Part shown: positions 16,500 to 24,000 of the stretch, in pieces | How positions within the stretch are numbered: position 1 is the stretch's first letter | Layout of the letters: the number at the start of each line of letters is the position of its first letter | NCBI RefSeq assembly: GCF_001426525.1 | Contig: NZ_LMEW01000010.1 | Span: 62,001 to 126,000, forward strand | Origin: Massilia sp. Root133 | Lineage (GTDB): Bacteria > Pseudomonadota > Gammaproteobacteria > Burkholderiales > Burkholderiaceae_D | Direction of reading: 5' to 3' | Length of the DNA: 64,000 bases | Made by a program: the position numbers and the translations under genes | Notes under the pieces: model-generated | Seen by the model: the letters and a program-made list of their open reading frames with translations, nothing else | What the model was told of the DNA's origin: nothing | Database searches by the model: none

Positions 16500-17012
16500 T
16501 CAAGTGCCGCCGATTTCCTTGCGCATGCGCTGGCGCCAGCGCATCAGTGCCGCGGAGAACGTGGCGAAATAGGCGGCCGTCAAGCCCAGGCACAGCATCG
16601 TGATGGGGCTGTCCGTGAAGCGCGGATTCGGGCGGTTGCTGCCCTGGTTCATGTAGATCTCGATGCCGAGGTAGACCACGCGCGCCACCAGCACCATGGC
16701 GACGAGGATGCCCATGCGCGACGGCGGCGTGAAGAAATAGCCTTCGGGCGTGTCTTCGAAGCGGGTGCGGCGCAGGCCGTAGCTGCCCAGCGCGATGCCG
16801 CCGATGGCGCCGGCGGCCAGCGCGGCCAGCTGGAACGGGCGGTCGCCGAGTTCCGATGCCGGGATGAGGATCATGACGACGAAGACGAACAGGCCCGTGT
16901 AGTGGCGCGACAGGATCGAGCGCTGCCGGGTCATCTGGTGTTTCAGGCGCGAATGGATGCGCCAGATCAGCAGGGGAACGAGGGCGATGAGGGCGAGGGT
17001 GGTAAGACTCAT
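16500..17012 (-). CDS. four-helix membrane protein (paralogue 1)
   Basis: This 170-residue integral membrane protein has about four hydrophobic segments: near the N terminus (LTTLALIALVPLLIW), at GLFVFVVMILIP, at LAALAAGAIGGIALG, and in the last third. The charged loop GLRRTRFEDTPEGYFFTPPSRMGI is shared in form with the gene just upstream (IAIGRTRFEQVGDDFFFTPHAPIGL). It begins 10 nt after that gene's stop, so the two are an operon of diverged tandem duplicates. The general appearance resembles CcdC/DUF1453-like membrane proteins, but no function can be read. Confidence 0.65.
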   Translation of the reverse strand: MSLTTLALIALVPLLIWRIHSRLKHQMTRQRSILSRHYTGLFVFVVMILIPASELGDRPFQLAALAAGAIGGIALGSYGLRRTRFEDTPEGYFFTPPSRMGILVAMVLVARVVYLGIEIYMNQGSNRPNPRFTDSPITMLCLGLTAAYFATFSAALMRWRQRMRKEIGGT

Positions 17013-17022
17013 GCGTTAAAGC

Positions 17023-17526
17023 TCAAGGTGAGACGGGGGCGGTGCGCTTGCGCCAGGACAGCAGGCCGAACGCGTAGCTCATGTAATAGCCGGCCAGCAC
17101 GCCGAAGATGACGAGGGTCAGCGGGCTCGACACGAACTCGTGGTGGGCAAGCGAGCCCAGCGCGAAAAACTCGTACGCGCGCCAGACCATGCGGGCCATG
17201 AACAGCAGGGCCACCGCGAGGCCGATCGGCGCGTGCGGGGTGAAAAAGAAATCGTCGCCGACCTGTTCGAAGCGCGTCCTGCCGATCGCGATGCGGCCCA
17301 GCACGGCGCCGACCGGCAGCCCGGCCGCGAGGCCCGCGAGGGCGAACGGGTTCGTCTTGATGCTGACGGCGGTCAGGATCAGCAGCAGGATCGGGAAGAA
17401 CACGAGCGTCGTGCGGTGACGCCACGTCTTCGAACGCTGGCGGGTCGTCAGGCGCTTGATGCGGCTGACCATGCGCCACAGCACGAAGGGCGCGAGCACG
17501 GCGGCAACGACGGGAGTCGGCAACAT
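17023..17526 (-). CDS. four-helix membrane protein (paralogue 2)
   Basis: This 167-residue integral membrane protein is the first gene of a two-gene unit. It has hydrophobic segments at VVAAVLAPFVLW, LVFFPILLLILTAV, ALAGLAAGLPVGAVLG, LAVALLFMARMVW and near the C terminus. The basic loop MVSRIKRLTTRQRSKTWRH corresponds to RIHSRLKHQMTRQRSILSRH in the neighbour, and both share the TRFE...FFTP block. The ATG at 17526 opens the conserved N terminus. Function is unknown; the pair may form a heteromer. Confidence 0.65.
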   Translation of the reverse strand: MLPTPVVAAVLAPFVLWRMVSRIKRLTTRQRSKTWRHRTTLVFFPILLLILTAVSIKTNPFALAGLAAGLPVGAVLGRIAIGRTRFEQVGDDFFFTPHAPIGLAVALLFMARMVWRAYEFFALGSLAHHEFVSSPLTLVIFGVLAGYYMSYAFGLLSWRKRTAPVSP

Positions 17527-17630
17527 GGGATTCCTCGGAATTTTCTGTCGAATCCGCCATTGTAATCCAGGCGCGCGTCGGCAAACCGCTGCCCATGGTA
17601 ATGTTTTGGCATCGTTAGCAGGAGCCAGAC

Positions 17631-17828
17631 ATGATTCCAGACCTGAGCGCGCCGCGTCGTACCGTCCCGCACCACGGGCAGCACGCGCACCGGGCGCCCG
17701 ATCCCGCACCCATAGAGGAACCGCCGCCCGACCCGTTCGAGCCCGCCGACCCGCACCAGCCGCCCATCCGCACGCCGCAGAACGACGAGCCGCCGGTCGA
17801 CCCCAACCCGAGCGTGACCCTGCACTAG
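17631..17828 (+). CDS. small proline-rich protein, 65 aa
   Basis: AGGAG lies 6 nt before the ATG of this 65-codon gene. The product is 30% proline with many Asp, Glu and His (APIEEPPPDPFEPADPHQPP) and no hydrophobic segment, so it is predicted to be a soluble disordered peptide. It overlaps the convergent LysR gene by 4 nt. A second, unrelated-looking proline-rich micro-gene occurs at 38670. The clear ribosome-binding site argues for real translation. Confidence 0.5.
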   Translation: MIPDLSAPRRTVPHHGQHAHRAPDPAPIEEPPPDPFEPADPHQPPIRTPQNDEPPVDPNPSVTLH

Positions 17829-18712
17829 GCCAGCAGCGCCGCGTGTTCCTGCAGCAGGTCGGCCAGCAGGTCCGCCATCAACGTCACGCGCGGCGAGCGG
17901 CGCACGTCCGGATGTACCGCCAGCCACAGCGGTCGGCTCAGCACGTGGCCGTGGTCGGGGTGCAAGAGCAGCAGCGGGTCGTCGCGGCCGAGGAAATGCG
18001 GCAGCACGGCGACGCCGAGGCCGGCGCGGCATGCGGCCACCATCGCGGCCGCATCGTTGGTCCAGAACGAGTACGCGCGTCCGGCCGCGAATTTCGCGAG
18101 CCAGGCCTGCTGCGGCGTATCCTTCATCGCTTCGCCGTACCCAATGAACTCCCATTCCTCGTGCGGACGCTCGAACCAGCCGGGCGCCGCATACAGCCCA
18201 TAGCCCATCTGCGCCAGCGGCCGCGCGGCCAGTCCCGGCTGCTCCGGACGCGCCATGCGCAGCGCGAGGTCGGCCTCTCTCCGGTACAGGTCGGCCTGGC
18301 GGATCTCGCCGATGATTTCCAGCGTGAGCGCGGGCCAGCGCGCGCGCAACGCACCCAGGTGCGGCACGAGGAAGCTGCTCGCGAACGTGGGCGGCGCGGA
18401 CAGCCGCACGACGCCGCGCAGGGCGGACGCACCCGCGCCGGCGCGCGCGAACGCCATCGCCTCGTCTTCCACCCGGCGCGCCTGCGCCAATAATTCCTCG
18501 CCTTCCACGGTCAGCGCCCAGTGCTTCGGCAACCGGTCGAACAGGCGCACTCCCAGGCGCGCCTCGAGCATGCCGATGCGGCGCGCGACGGTCGAATGCT
18601 CGACGTCCAGCACGCGCGCGGTCGCGCTCAGCTTGCCCTGGCGGGCCAGTTCCACGAAATAGCGGATGTCGTCCCAGTCGAGGGGCTGACTTATCGATTT
18701 TTGCACGGTCAA
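17825..18712 (-). CDS. LysR-family transcriptional regulator
   Basis: This 295-residue LysR-type regulator has an N-terminal winged helix (about residues 12-70: LDWDDIRYFVELARQGKLSATARVL then HSTVARRIGMLEARLG) and a C-terminal periplasmic-binding-like effector domain. WDDIRYFVELA matches a subgroup that often controls divergent oxidoreductases. The start is TTG at 18712 or GTG at 18706, since no ATG is available. It is divergent from a quinone-oxidoreductase gene with about 71 nt between starts, so it probably regulates that gene in response to an electrophile or quinone; this is inference from layout. Confidence 0.87.
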   Translation of the reverse strand: MTVQKSISQPLDWDDIRYFVELARQGKLSATARVLDVEHSTVARRIGMLEARLGVRLFDRLPKHWALTVEGEELLAQARRVEDEAMAFARAGAGASALRGVVRLSAPPTFASSFLVPHLGALRARWPALTLEIIGEIRQADLYRREADLALRMARPEQPGLAARPLAQMGYGLYAAPGWFERPHEEWEFIGYGEAMKDTPQQAWLAKFAAGRAYSFWTNDAAAMVAACRAGLGVAVLPHFLGRDDPLLLLHPDHGHVLSRPLWLAVHPDVRRSPRVTLMADLLADLLQEHAALLA

Positions 18713-18783
18713 AGGCGATTTTTTGGGATTTCGGACGATTTTTGATCAATCTACCATGGGGCTCTCATCAACAGGAGAATGAC

Positions 18784-19767
18784 ATGGACGAATTGATCGA
18801 ACACGTGAGCATCCACCGCCAGGGCGGCGCGGACCAACTGGAAACCGGGCGGCTCGCCGTCGCGCCGCCGGCGGCCGGCGAGGTGCGGGTGCGCCAGCTC
18901 GCCATCGGCGTGAACTTCCTCGACGTGTATCACCGCAACGGCACGTATCCGCTGCCGCAACTGCCGGCCACGCCCGGTGTCGAAGGTGCCGGCGTCGTCG
19001 AGGCGCTCGGCCCCGGCGTGACCGGCTTCGCGCCGGGCCAGCGCGTCGCGTACACGGGGTTGCTCGGTGCCTACGCGGCGGTGCGCAACGTGCCGGCCGA
19101 TCGCCTCGTCGCGGTGCCGGACGCCGTCTCCCTGGATGCCGTCGCCGGCGGCCTGCTGCGCGGCCTGACGGCGCACATGCTGTTCGCGCACGTGCGCCCG
19201 CTCTGTCCCGGCGATACGGTCCTCGTGCACGCGGCCGCCGGCGGTCTCGGACTTGTGCTGACGCAGTGGGCAAGTGCGCTCGGCGCCCGCGTCATCGGCA
19301 CGGCCGGCAACCGCGACAAGGCCGCGCTGGCGCTCGCGCACGGCGCCGAGCGCGTCGTCCTGTACCGCGAGGAGGACTTCGTCGCGGCCGCGCGCGAGTT
19401 CAGTGGCGGGCGCGGCGTCGACTTCGCCATCGACGGCATCGGCGGCGCGACCCTGCTGCGCACCTTCGACGCCGTGCGCCCGTACGGCATGGCGGCCAGC
19501 GTCGGCCAGGCCGGCGGCAGCATGGAACCGGTCGACCTGCTGCAGATCGGGAAACCGCGCGGCATCGCGTTTGCGCGACCGAGCGTGATGCAGTTCATGA
19601 CGATTCCCGGCCTGTACCAGGAAGGCGCGCAGGCGACGCTGGCGCGGCTGGCGGCGGGCCTGCGCGTGCCGGTCGGGCTGGACCTGCCGCTGGCGCGCGC
19701 GGCCGAGGCGCATGCGGCGCTGGAAGCGGGGCAGACGAGCGGCGCGGTGCTGCTGCGGCCCCGATAA
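18784..19767 (+). CDS. NADPH:quinone oxidoreductase (zeta-crystallin-like, MDR family)
   Basis: This 327-residue protein belongs to the medium-chain dehydrogenase/reductase superfamily, quinone-reductase type. Seen are the catalytic-domain segment GVNFLDVYHRNGTYPLPQLPATPG, the nucleotide-binding motif HAAAGGLGLVLTQWA, and GGRGVDFAIDGIGG in the Rossmann domain. There are no zinc-ligand cysteines, as expected for this subgroup. It would reduce quinones or related electrophiles with NADPH in the cytoplasm. AGGAG lies 6 nt before the ATG at 18784. It is divergent from a LysR regulator, its probable controller, and is followed after a short gap by the ArsR operon promoter. Confidence 0.9.
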   Translation: MDELIEHVSIHRQGGADQLETGRLAVAPPAAGEVRVRQLAIGVNFLDVYHRNGTYPLPQLPATPGVEGAGVVEALGPGVTGFAPGQRVAYTGLLGAYAAVRNVPADRLVAVPDAVSLDAVAGGLLRGLTAHMLFAHVRPLCPGDTVLVHAAAGGLGLVLTQWASALGARVIGTAGNRDKAALALAHGAERVVLYREEDFVAAAREFSGGRGVDFAIDGIGGATLLRTFDAVRPYGMAASVGQAGGSMEPVDLLQIGKPRGIAFARPSVMQFMTIPGLYQEGAQATLARLAAGLRVPVGLDLPLARAAEAHAALEAGQTSGAVLLRPR

Positions 19768-19775
19768 AAAAGTGC

Positions 19776-19805
19776 TTGACCAACCAATAACCGCTTGGTT
19801 ATGAT
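19776..19805 (+). promoter_or_regulatory. sigma-70 promoter of the ArsR operon
   Basis: TTGACC (19776-19781) and TATGAT (19800-19805) are separated by 18 bp. Transcription would begin near 19812, about 25 nt before the ATG at 19837. The -10 region is covered by the first operator palindrome. Confidence 0.75.
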
Positions 19806-19828
19806 TTAATTCATAGCCAGACGGTTAT
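19787..19828. promoter_or_regulatory. pair of ArsR-type operator palindromes
   Basis: Two near-identical inverted repeats of the form ATARCC-N4-GGTTAT occur: ATAACC gctt GGTTAT at 19787-19802 and ATAGCC agac GGTTAT at 19813-19828. Their centres are 26 bp apart. The first lies between -35 and -10 and the second over the transcription start, the expected places for repression by the ArsR protein encoded next. A nested AACCAA/TTGGTT pair (19782-19800) adds symmetry to the first. Confidence 0.7.
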
Positions 19829-19836
19829 TAATTGCC

Positions 19837-20160
19837 ATGACAGACACCCACGATATTCTTTTCCGGACACTCGGCGACCCGACGCGGCGTGCCATCTTCG
19901 AATCGCTGTGCCGCGACGGCGAGCAGACGGTCGGGGCCCTCACGGCCCGGGCCGGCATCTCGCAGCCGGCCGTGTCCAAGCACCTGGGGCTGTTGAAGCA
20001 GGCGGGGCTCGTGCGCGACCGGCATGAAGGACGCCAGACGCACTACACCGCCCAGCTGCAGGCATTGGCGCCGCTGGCCGACTGGACGAACCAAATGGCC
20101 CGGTTCTGGGAGAGCCGGTTCGATGACCTGGAAGACCTCTTGAAAAGGATGGACCAATGA
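19837..20160 (+). CDS. ArsR-family winged-helix repressor
   Basis: This 107-residue ArsR-type regulator has the canonical LFRTLGDPTRRAIFESLC opening and a recognition helix in AGISQPAVSKHLGLLKQAGLV. It lacks the paired cysteines of arsenic or cadmium sensors, so it is of the metal-independent group usually found beside SRPBCC genes. It overlaps the SRPBCC gene as ATGA (20157-20160) and heads a three-gene operon. The two palindromes over its own promoter indicate autorepression. The inducing signal cannot be read from the sequence. Confidence 0.92.
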   Translation: MTDTHDILFRTLGDPTRRAIFESLCRDGEQTVGALTARAGISQPAVSKHLGLLKQAGLVRDRHEGRQTHYTAQLQALAPLADWTNQMARFWESRFDDLEDLLKRMDQ

Positions 20161-20570
20161 ACGATACCTCGCTCCACACGCGCACCGTCACCGTCGAACG
20201 CGAATTCGCGCATCCGCCGGAAAAGCTCTGGCGCGCACTCACGCAGCCGCACCTGATCGAAGCGTGGCTCATGAAGAACGATTTCGTGCCCGCCCTGCAT
20301 CACCGCTTCAAGCTCAGCGCCGACTGGGGCGCCGTCGACTGCGAGGTGCTGGAGATCGAACCGAACCGTTCGCTGTCGTACACGTGGGCCGCGATGGGCC
20401 TGGACAGCGTCGTCACCTGGACCCTGACCCCGGCCGGCGCGGGCACGCACCTGAAAATGGAGCAGACCGGCTTCCAGCCCGGCCAGGATGCGGCCTACAA
20501 TGGTGCGAAGTACGGCTGGAACAAATTCACGGCCGCCCTCGACGAGGTGCTGGCGAAGCTCGACGACTAA
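20157..20570 (+). CDS. SRPBCC (AHSA1/Aha1-like) domain protein
   Basis: This 137-residue single-domain protein belongs to the START-like SRPBCC superfamily, AHSA1 group. The strand-turn pattern TVTVEREFAHPPEKLWRALT, the mid-protein YTWAAMG and the C-terminal helix YGWNKFTAALDEVLAKL are typical. Such proteins bind hydrophobic ligands in a deep cavity; the specific ligand is unknown. It is co-transcribed with the ArsR repressor (4-nt overlap) and a DUF1801 gene, a partnership seen widely in bacteria. Confidence 0.88.
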   Translation: MNDTSLHTRTVTVEREFAHPPEKLWRALTQPHLIEAWLMKNDFVPALHHRFKLSADWGAVDCEVLEIEPNRSLSYTWAAMGLDSVVTWTLTPAGAGTHLKMEQTGFQPGQDAAYNGAKYGWNKFTAALDEVLAKLDD

Positions 20571-20585
20571 ACCAAAGGAGGCGAC

Positions 20586-21002
20586 ATGAAGCAGGAGAAT
20601 GCATCCACGGAGCTGCCGGCGTCCGCACTGATCGACCGCCGCATCGCCGACCTGGGCGACTGGCGCGGCGCGGCGCTGGCACGGGTGCGCGCGCTGATCC
20701 ACGAAGCGGTGCCCGGCGTCGTGGAAGAGTGGAAGTGGATGGGCACGCCCGTGTGGTCCAGCGGCGGCATTCTCTGCACGGGCGAGTCGTACAAGTCGCA
20801 CGTGAAGCTGACCTTCCTGAAGGGCGCGTCGCTGGAGGACCCGTCCGGCCTGTTCAACTCCAGCCTGGACGGCAACGCCCGGCGCGCGATCGACATCCAC
20901 GAAGGCGAGGCGCTGGACCCGGCCGCGTTCCGCGCCCTGATCCGCGCCGCGGCGGCGCTCAACGCAGCCAAAGCCAAGCCGAAGCGCGCAAAAGTTGCTT
21001 GA
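20586..21002 (+). CDS. DUF1801 (YdhG-like) protein
   Basis: This 138-residue protein resembles DUF1801. It has a WKWMGTPVWSSGGILCTGESYKSHVKLTF core, followed by FNSSLDGNARRAIDI and a C-terminal helix with a basic AKAKPKRAKVA tail. A full AGGAGG lies at ideal spacing before the ATG, suggesting strong translation. It is the last gene of the ArsR operon. Its TGA at 21000-21002 falls at the edge of the inverted repeat that terminates the unit. The fold is known from structural genomics, but no activity is established. Confidence 0.88.
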   Translation: MKQENASTELPASALIDRRIADLGDWRGAALARVRALIHEAVPGVVEEWKWMGTPVWSSGGILCTGESYKSHVKLTFLKGASLEDPSGLFNSSLDGNARRAIDIHEGEALDPAAFRALIRAAAALNAAKAKPKRAKVA

Positions 21003-21075
21003 AACCGGGGTCAGAGCCCGTTTTTTGGAAATGTCGTCTTGGACATTGCTTAAATTCGGGCTCTGACCCCGGTTT
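21002..21075. repeat. 19-bp-arm inverted repeat between convergent genes (bidirectional terminator / dispersed palindrome)
   Basis: The arm at 21002-21020 (AAACCGGGGTCAGAGCCCG) is the exact reverse complement of 21057-21075, separated by 36 nt. The loop starts with TTTTTT and contains a second hairpin, AATGTC/GACATT. The element reaches the last base of the DUF1801 stop on one side and the first base of the tamB stop on the other. As RNA it forms a very stable stem in both directions, so a bidirectional terminator is likely. The sequence looks like a dispersed repeat rather than a gene-specific terminator. Confidence 0.8.
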
Positions 21076-24000
21076 TAGTCGAACGCCCAGGAGTACAGCA
21101 CGTCCAGCGCCGTGTTCGTGCCTGTCTGCAGCTGCAGGGTGATGCGCGGGTTGATCTTGTAGCGCACTCGCACGACGCTCGATGCGGTCGCGGCGCCCTG
21201 TTCGAAGCTCAGGTACAGGCGCGACGAGATGCGCTTGCCGACCGTGACCACCGTGTTTTCCAGGCCGGACGCCTGGCCCGCGCCCTGGCGCACACCCAGT
21301 TCGTCCACGCCCAGCGAGTTCGCCAGCTTGCTCGTGATGCCGCCCGTGCCGCCTTTGCCGCCCAGCAGGGCGCCGGCGGCGGCGCTCAGCACGTCGGCTT
21401 CGTTGCCCGTCGTCGCTTCCATGCCGTGGCCCAGCACGAGCCATGACAGTTTGTCGCTGTCGGACACGTTCGGCGTCGACACGAGCTTCGCCGTCGGCGA
21501 CAGCGCCGTGCCGCGCACCTGCACGCCCGCTTCCACGTTCGTCTCGCTCAGCTGCTCGCCGTCGGGACGCTTGCGCACGGCGAGGATGTCCAGCGACGGG
21601 TTGTCGTACGGGCCGCTGAAGGTGATCACGCCGCGCTCGATCGCCAGGCGCTGGCCGTAAGCGGCATACGTGCCGTTGGCGGTGCGCACGGTGCCGTTGA
21701 TGCGGGGCGGGCGGTCGCCCACCTTCAGCATGTGCACGCTGCCGGCCAGGTAGGCGTCGGCGCCCATGCCGCGCAGGTGGAAGTCGTCGCCCAGGTCGGC
21801 CGTGAGGTCGATCGTCAGCGGTACCGCCGCTTCCTTCTTCGCCGGCGAGGCTGCGGTGCCGCGGCCCAGGACAATGACGTCGTCCGAAATCGTCGGCCGG
21901 TCCTGCGGCGCCAGTTCGACGAGCGCGCGGTCGGCCTTGAAGTTGCCCTCGACGCGGAACTGGCGCGCGTCGCGCACGACGCTGGCCTGGCCGCTCAGGA
22001 CGACGGTGCGGTCCGGACGCGACAGCGCTTCCAGCTTGTCCGCGACGAGTTTCAGGTTCATCGTCGCTTCTCCGCCGGCAAAGCGCACGAAGCCGTCCGC
22101 CGTCGCGCGGCCGCTGTTGCCTTCCAGGGTCAGGCGCTGCAGCTGCAGCTGGTCGCCCGCGAGTTGCGCGCGCAGCTGGCCGTTGCGCAGGCGGACGCCC
22201 TGGTCAGGCCAGCGCACGGCGAGGCCGTCGCCTTCGATGCTGCCGTTCAGCGTCGGCGCGCCGACGGTGCCGGTGCCGTTGACCGCGAGGCGCAGCGCGC
22301 CGTCCACTTCCAGGCCCGGCTGGCCGAGCAGCGGCGATACCCACGACAGCGACGCGAGGTTCGCATTGGCCGTCAGTTTCAACGGGCTGTCGTTGTCGAC
22401 GCGGCCCTGCAGCAGCTGGGCGGTGGCGTCCACGTTGGCCGTGCCGATGCGCGTGCCGTCCAGCGCGAGCTGGCTGCGCAGCGCGCCGCCGGCGACGTCC
22501 GCGCGCAGGTCCAGTTGGCGCAAGCCCAGCGCGATCGGCGAGATGTCGCCCGCGATCAAATCTCCCTTTTCGCGGAACACGTGCACGCTGCCCGCGAGCT
22601 GCGGCACGGCGCCGGCCGCGGTGGGCGCGCGCAGGTCGATCGCCCATTGCGCGCCGAGCGTCAAATCGCCGCGCACGTTCTGGCGCATCGCGTCCGACGC
22701 CTGCGCCAGATAATTCATCGGCACGCCGGTGGCGCTGCCGCGCGTGTTCCAGCGCGGACCGATTTTCACGAGCGAGTCGATCGTGACGGAACCGGCCGGC
22801 AACCGGATCGTCGCGCCGTTGAACGCGATCTGCTCCGGTTTCGCAAGGCCCGCGAGACCGCTGCCAGGCGCGCCCGCGATGCGCAGCGGCGTCGGCGCCG
22901 CGAGCGTCATCGCGTAGCGCCCGCTGTTCTTCAGCGCGTCGACCGTGCCGTTCCACGTATTGCCCGTCAGGCCGCCGTGCACGGCCAGCGCCGCATCGAA
23001 GCTGTCGCCGCGTGCCGCTGCCTGGATCGTGTGCGCGCCGCGCGTGCCGGTCGACGTGAGGCGCGCGGACGCGATCTTCGTTTCGCTGACGTTGCCCTGC
23101 TTGTCGGTCGTCGTGCTCGCGTAATCCGTCACCGACACGTCCAGCGCGAGCGGATCGGCGGCGCCGCGGCCCGAGCCCAGGTTCGCGGTGGCCTTCAACG
23201 CCTTCACCGACTGCGTGCCCATCGCGCGGATGTTCTGGCCCTCGATGGCGGCCGTCAGCGACGGCGTGTCCATCGTGCCGGACAAGGTGCCGGACCCGCG
23301 CAGCGCGCCGCCGAAGTCCGGGCCCAGCGCGGCCAGTTGCGGTGCGTCGATGCGCCAGTCCAGCGTATCGCGCCCGCTGCCGAACGCGCCCTTCGCGGCG
23401 ACGACGTTGCCGCCCAGGTGCAGGTCGACGTCGGCGTTCGACACGTGGCGCTTGTCCGCCGCAAGCTTGGCGTGGCCCCACAGCGGCGATTTCGACAAGG
23501 TGGAATCCTGCAGCGCCAGGTCGATGGCGCCGCCCATGTTCGCGCCCGTGCGGCCGCTGGCGGTAAAGCCGCCGTTGATGCTGCCGGCCAGCGGCGAGCC
23601 GAAGGCGGCCGGGTTCAGGCGCTGCATGTCGCCCTTGGCCGTGACTTCGACGATGCGCGCGCCTTCTTTACCAGAGAGCCAGGCCTCGCCGCTTGCGTGC
23701 ACGGAGCCATTGTCGTTCTTCCGTTCGCGCGGCACCCAGCCGAGGTTGCGGGCATCGATCTCGAACGTCGTGCGCGGCGCTTCCATCGTCCCGGTGACGA
23801 CGCCGCTCGCGAGCACGGCGCCATACAGGTCGCTGCGCAGCGCCGAAAGCTGCTTGCCGTCGACTTTCCACGCCAGCTTTTCGCCCGGCTTGCCGAACGC
23901 GCCGCGCAGGTCGACCGTGTTCTGGCCCAGTGCCAGCGTCGCATCGACGTCATGCACGTGCGTGGCATCCGCATCGAGCTTGCCGCGGCCGGACAGCGGC

